From Gonium pectorale (taxonomy: Eukaryota; Chlorophyta; Chlorophyceae; Chlamydomonadales; Volvocaceae), in contig LSYV01000507.1 of assembly GCA_001584585.1 (NCBI GenBank), positions 1 through 13,224 of the forward strand: DNA of 13,224 nt, read 5' to 3'. Shown piece by piece: positions 9,601-13,224 of the stretch. A model generated the notes under the pieces. The model searched no databases, was not told the DNA's origin, and worked only from the letters and a program-made list of their open reading frames with translations. The position numbers and the translations under genes were made by a program. Positions within the stretch are counted from its first letter, which is position 1. Every line of letters begins with the position of its first letter.

Positions 9601-12600
9601 GCACCCCCCTCCCCCGCCCCCTCAGCATCCGTCGGCGCCGAGCGGCGCACCCCTCTCCCCCGCCCCCTCAGCATCCGCTTCCCACGCGCACCTGCCGGCC
9701 CTCCGGACCTCCCGGGGCCCATCCTCTTTCCCTGCAATTCGCTTGGACCTACGTACGAAGCCGCCTCCGCTCTTACCGCCTCTCATAACCCTTCCCTGTC
9801 CACCCTTCCCTGTCCACCCTCCCCTGTCCACCCTTCCCTGTCCGTCCTCCCCTGTCCACCCTCCCCTGTCCGCCCTCCCCGTGCAGGTGAGCACGGTCGT
9901 CCGCGGCAGCCCCCGCCGCTGCCTGCAGGCGCTGACGGCGCACTACGGCAACACCACCATCCTGGGGCCCGCCACGCGGCTCGAGGTGCTGCAGCGGCGG
10001 CAGGCGGAGGACGACAAGGAGGTGGGAGAGGGGGGTGGGCCCGGCAAGGCAAGGCGCTCCTTTGAGCATAGCACCCCCGGGGCCGGAGGTGCTGCGGCGG
10101 CGGCGGCTGCAGGCGAAGCTTTCAGTAGGGGTTTGGGAAGGGGCTTGGAGGGGTGTGGGCCGGGGAACGTGCTCCCGGGGTGCAGCCCCAAGGAGAAAAG
10201 ACGTGCAGGATTGGGCAGGAGCATGGGGAGAAGTGCGCAGAAGAGTATGCAGGCAGGGGTTTCCCGGGGGAAGGGAGGATGTAGGTGGGGTGCCCACCTC
10301 CCGCTCCCCGCCGGCGCAGGGCAGCAGCTGCCCGGCTGGCGGCTGGCGGATACAGTGTTGCGGTCCAGGACGCCCAACGCGGCCCCTGTGTGGGTCCCCG
10401 CCCGGCCACAGCGTTTGCCCTATTTGGCGTATTCCACATGCCTGGACGTGCGCTGCGGCCCCCATTCTTTGCGCCTCCGCAGATCCAGCGCATCGTGCTG
10501 CAGGCGCCCGGCCTCACGGGGGTGATGTGCGCCCCGCGTGAGCTGGTGGTGGAGACGGTGTTCAAGATCGACGAGACGGGTGGGTGCACGGGCGGAGGCG
10601 GGGCGCGTGGACATGGCGGGGTTCAGCTTGGGACCGTGTGTGTGGTAGGGGTCGGCTCGGGACCGGAGACGGGGCGCGGGCGCTTGCAGGTGCGGGGATG
10701 CGCCTGCGTGCTTGCGAAGGGTGACGCGGCAGGGAATGTACGGCTGGCAGCGGCATGGCCGTGGCGTGAGGCGGAAGGGCAGCATTCCGGGTACGGGCTT
10801 CTGGCGGACGCTTCGCGTGGGGTGAGGTGCGGTTCGGTGGGTGTAAAAATTTAATAGGGCCGAGACGGGTGGGCGCATCCGTAAGTTTGCATCGTGTGTC
10901 TTAAGCGCGGAGCGGATTGGATGTGACGCAGTGGGCGTTCACTGGCAGTGGGCAGGGCTTCTAGCCGTAGCAGTCGGGGGCGCCCTCGAGGTATCGGATG
11001 GGGCGAGGTGTGCGCTGCATCGGTAATACGGTTGCGTCGGCGTTTTTCCGACGGCACCGACGGTGACATGGGGATGTGCGCGCCGCGCTCCTCCACTTGT
11101 CCCGCGCTGCCAGGCCCTACGCTGGTGCTGATGTTCCAGAGCTGCGAGCCGCCCGCGCGCTTCGTGGAGCGGAAGCCCGGGAGCCCCGAGGCAGACGCCG
11201 ACGACACCGAGCTCGAGGCCTACCAGGTGGGCCACCCGCCGCGCCTGCCTTCCTGCCTGCCTACCACCGCTTCCCTGGATCCTTGCTAGTTGGGCTGCTG
11301 GAGTGGGGCCACACGCCCCGCAGCGCCGTGCCGCGGGCTGTGCGCTGCTGAGGTGCCGGACCGGGATGCCTTTCCTAGTGACAAGGCCTTCAGCTCCCTT
11401 CCCCCGGCCCCAACCTTCCCCCGGCCGGGCCCCGCCCGCGCAAGTGGTGGTTTGGAACGGCCAGGGAGGCCAGGGAGGCATGCGCCCCGAGCTTCCCTAC
11501 CGTGGGAATGCTGTGCAACCCCCGGCCCCCGTGCCTCCCGCAGGCCGCCCCCGAGGGCGCCCGGCGCAGCTGGTGGCGGCGGCCTGTGTCGGCCCGGGTG
11601 CAGGGTGGCTACACGATCGCCCCGCTGGAGGAGTACTCGCTGGAGTCGTCGCCCGAGGCGCTGGTCACCTGCATCATGAAGGTGGGGCGGCCGGGGAGGG
11701 GAGGGGAGGGGAGAGGAGAGGAGAGGAGGGGAGGGGAGGGGAGGGGAGGGGCGGGCCAGCATTGGAATGTAGGGCATGGCGGCGCAACGAGGCACGAAAA
11801 GCAAGTCGATATGCTCTGTAAGGGGAGCTGCAGGGGGACGCTGGCCACGTGGCCCATGCACTGCGCCATGCACGCGAGAAGGAAGCGGGGCAGAAGGGTC
11901 CTGGGGTGGGTTCGGGCGGGGCGGGGGCTACGGCTCAGCCATCTGGCGTTGCGGCCCCTGAGCATACCCCTTCCCCTCCCCTCCCCCGCCGCCCTCTCGC
12001 CTTCGTGCCCCTCTCCACGCATTGCCTCGCCCGCGCAGGTGGACCTGGGCGGCGTGTGCGGTGAGCGCTCCTGGCTGCGGCTGGCGTCGGACCTGGTGGG
12101 CTGGACGGACGCCTTCCTGGACCGCATGCTCATGGCGGTCATACTGCTGAGGGACGAGGTGCGGACGCGCAGGACGGCCCTCTCCCCGTCCCGGCCGTGC
12201 CCCTGGCCTAGGGTGGTGCTCCCAGAGTGGCCGTGGGGCGCGACGACGACGTCGGGCGCGCGGGCGGGCGGGCGGGCGGATGTGCGGGGGAAGGAAGGGC
12301 GTTTGGTGGCACGGGGCGTAGACCGGAGCCGGGCGCCTCCCCAGCCGCCGCCACGCCCACGTCAGTACCACGTCGTGCTGAGGGCCGAGCGGAGGGGATG
12401 CGGCTCCAATCGCTGGGTCGTTCTGCCCCCCAGTCGGCCCACTGGGCTTGTCGACTGACGGGGCTGGCCCGGCCCCGCCATCACGGCAGTACCGCATCCT
12501 GCTGACGGGTGAAGCGAGGGTACGCGGCCTCCCTGCCTGGGTTGCTCTGCGCCAGGCCCGTTTCCCTTACTCGCTACCCCTCTCTACCGGTCATTGCAAC

Positions 12601-13224
12601 GCCGCGTCCTCCACTGACAGCCCCCACCCTCCCTCCCCGCCCGCGCCCGCAGGTGGAGCAGGACCGCTTCGTGGCCCAGCCGCTCAACATGGTGGCATCG
12701 CGGGTCAAGGTGCGGCAGCAGTGGGGAGCGGGGGCGGGGCGGGGGGGGCCTCTTTGCGCGCGTGGTTTCGGGTAGGGATGTGTCGACGTCAGGCCGGCCG
12801 GGCTTGCCAAGCCTCCCAGCCAGCGTGCGCGCACGCAGCTTTAGCCGTGTTGAGGAGATCCGGCCCGGGCAAGGTGGGCCCTGTGCATCCGGAGCCGCGG
12901 GTTGATATTTCGTTGGGTGGAAGCCGCCAAGGTCCTGCCGCGTCGGGTGCTGTCCTGTGAATCAGGGCTGTGTGTTCAGTGCCCCGGCCCTGCCTTTCCC
13001 GCCGACAGGAGCGCGAGAGCGCCTCGGCGCTGGACCTGCCGCAGCTGGGCCGCTCGGCGGAGCTCAGCGAGCGGACCGGCAGCGCGGCGGCCGCCGCCGG
13101 CGCACGGCGCGGGCTGCAGTGCCTCAGCACAGCGCTGGCCGGCGGCGGCAGCTGCACGGCGGGGGCGGCGGCTGGGCGGGAGGGCAGCGTTGCCGTGTCC
13201 ACGCCGCGCGCCGGCGGGCGGCAG
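6619..13224 (+). CDS. EDR2-like PH-START lipid-binding protein, 5' twelve exons, runs off the window
   Basis: Exons: 6619-6939, 7191-7604, 8233-8314, 8701-9147, 9422-9496, 9887-10021, 10483-10579, 11114-11226, 11544-11681, 12039-12158, 12653-12709, 13009-13224. Phases agree except for one base inside exon 4. About 738 residues are visible. Residues 15-155 look like a PH domain: strands FVVVRRVRLYRSRFVTYHS, then YTFTLVW and the closing helix SIEEARHWHSRLSDCLEGI. A low-complexity Ala/Ser linker with SSSDSDAYEDP follows. A START domain spans about 410-660: QRWVPYKQVNGVAIYHRR, LTGVMCAPRELVVETVF, PTLVLMFQS, VQGGYTIAPLEEY, ALVTCIMKVDLGG, AFLDRMLMAVILLRDEV. This order matches plant EDR2 (PH, START, DUF1336), where PH binds phosphoinositide and START is thought to bind lipid. 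DUF1336 would lie beyond 13224. Start ATG 6619 was chosen for its ATGGC context and codon use; an upstream start by splicing is possible. Confidence 0.8.
7605..8232 (+). other. Second intron of the PH-START gene
   Basis: At 628 bases this is the longest intron of the gene. The donor is CAG-GTGCGC and the acceptor GCGCGCAG, in phase 0. It lies between the PH-domain exon and the low-complexity linker. GGTC(GGTC) microsatellite traces occur near 7674-7690. No frame in it gives a convincing extra exon, though a small one in the linker could be missed. Confidence 0.65.
8315..8700 (+). other. Third intron of the PH-START gene
   Basis: The donor is CAAG-GTGGGC and the acceptor GCTGCCGCAG. Phase 1 is kept, so G plus TC makes Val and the protein reads EVPEQ-VKRALVFDGG. 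Nothing else is seen in it. Confidence 0.75.
9539..9676. repeat. 46-bp minisatellite, three copies
   Basis: Copies lie at 9539-9584, 9585-9630 and 9631-9676. Each starts GTCGGCGCCGAGCGGCGCAC and ends CTCAGCATCC. The first two are identical and the third differs by one C-to-T change in the C-rich centre, which points to recent expansion. Confidence 0.95.
9791..9880. repeat. 14-bp pyrimidine-rich tandem repeat at a 3' splice site
   Basis: Six copies of a CTTCCCTGTCCACC-like unit (9791-9874) and a partial seventh (9875-9880) run directly into GTGCAG, the acceptor of exon 6. Copies alternate between CTTCCC and CTCCCC starts and between CCACC, CCGTC and CCGCC ends. Confidence 0.93.
10022..10482 (+). 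other. Sixth intron of the PH-START gene
   Basis: The donor is GAG-GTGGGA and the acceptor CTCCGCAG, in phase 0. The first 250 bases are purine-rich and the rest mixed. It interrupts the START domain. No other feature is seen in it. Confidence 0.75.
10580..11113 (+). other. Seventh intron of the PH-START gene
   Basis: The donor is ACGG-GTGGGT and the acceptor GCTGCCAG. Phase 1 is kept, so G plus GC makes Gly and the protein reads KIDETG-PTLVLMFQS. TGTAA (10840-10844) lies in an AT-rich patch at 10839-10856 and could act as a premature intronic poly(A) site, though nothing proves this. Confidence 0.7.
11227..11543 (+). other. Eighth intron of the PH-START gene
   Basis: The donor is CAG-GTGGGC and the acceptor CTCCCGCAG, in phase 0. 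It leads into the exon that carries VQGGYTIAPLEEY. No other feature is seen in it. Confidence 0.75.
11682..12038 (+). other. Ninth intron of the PH-START gene
   Basis: The donor is AAG-GTGGGG and the acceptor CCGCGCAG, in phase 0. It starts with a long purine tract (separate entry). The second half turns pyrimidine-rich toward the acceptor. Confidence 0.75.
11693..11751 (+). repeat. Pure purine GGGGA/GGAGA tract
   Basis: All 59 bases are purine, built from GGGGA and GGAGA units with many runs of four G. It starts 11 bases inside the ninth intron. Such tracts can form a G-quadruplex in DNA or pre-mRNA, or a triplex. Confidence 0.9.
12159..12652 (+). other. Tenth intron of the PH-START gene
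   Basis: The donor is GAG-GTGCGG and the acceptor GCCCGCAG, in phase 0; it joins LLRDE to VEQDRFV. It contains a CGGG microsatellite at 12261-12279 with four GGG runs. Nothing else is seen in it. Confidence 0.75.
12261..12279 (+). repeat. CGGG microsatellite
   Basis: Four CGGG units plus CGG give the pattern GGG-C-GGG-C-GGG-C-GGG, which meets the classic G-quadruplex rule. It lies inside the tenth intron. Confidence 0.85.

Larger units (their letters stand above)
9497..9886 (+). other. Fifth intron of the PH-START gene, repeat-filled
   Basis: The donor is ATG-GTGAGG and the acceptor GTGCAG, in phase 0. Two independent tandem arrays occupy much of the intron: a 46-bp unit in three copies and a 14-bp pyrimidine unit in six copies. 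Confidence 0.85.

Noticed and set aside
9539..9880. Repeat arrays as a possible CRISPR
   Set aside because: The units are directly adjacent with no spacers, and the genome is eukaryotic; these are mini- and microsatellites in an intron.
9773..10465. Minus-strand open frames with Gly-Gln-Gly-Arg-Val-Asp repeats
   Set aside because: The repeats are only the translation of the 14-bp intronic tandem array on the opposite strand.

Overview
The window is nuclear DNA from a green alga of the Chlamydomonas/Volvox type. The DNA is strongly GC-rich. Genes are cut into many short exons by GC-rich introns that end in pyrimidine-rich tracts and CAG. Proteins carry long Ala/Gly runs, third codon positions favour G/C, and the minus-strand gene has a TGTAA poly(A) signal, which is typical of this group. 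The gene content is eukaryotic and plant-like. No bacterial operon, phage, CRISPR array or transposase is visible. All gene models below were built by hand from reading-frame continuity, splice sites and intron phase.

Layout. (1) 1-913, plus strand: the last two exons of a coiled-coil protein that resembles HAUS1/AUG1, a subunit of the augmin (microtubule branching) complex; its 5' part lies outside the window. (2) 914-2506: a convergent intergenic stretch with no believable gene, probably mostly the two facing 3' UTRs. G/C strand skew flips near 1890. (3) 2632-6016, minus strand: a five-exon alpha/beta hydrolase resembling plant isoprenylcysteine methylesterase (ICME/ICME-like). It has an HGG oxyanion motif, a GHSAGGH nucleophile motif, a C-terminal Asp and His, one membrane segment, and two large low-complexity insertions. 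(4) 6017-6618: a divergent promoter region of lower GC with a near-palindromic TATATAA that reads as a TATA box on both strands. (5) 6619-13224, plus strand: twelve exons of a PH-START lipid-binding protein of the EDR2 type; it runs off the end of the window before any DUF1336 (EDR2_C) domain.

The ICME-like and EDR2-like genes share one promoter region and both act on lipids or membranes, so co-regulation is possible, but this is inference. The augmin-like gene has no evident link to them. I see no previously undescribed system. The points most worth a second look are an apparent one-base frameshift in exon 4 of the PH-START gene, acceptor sites in that gene that also look like donors, tandem repeats in its introns (one serves as the polypyrimidine tract), and the uncertain start codons at the divergent promoter.
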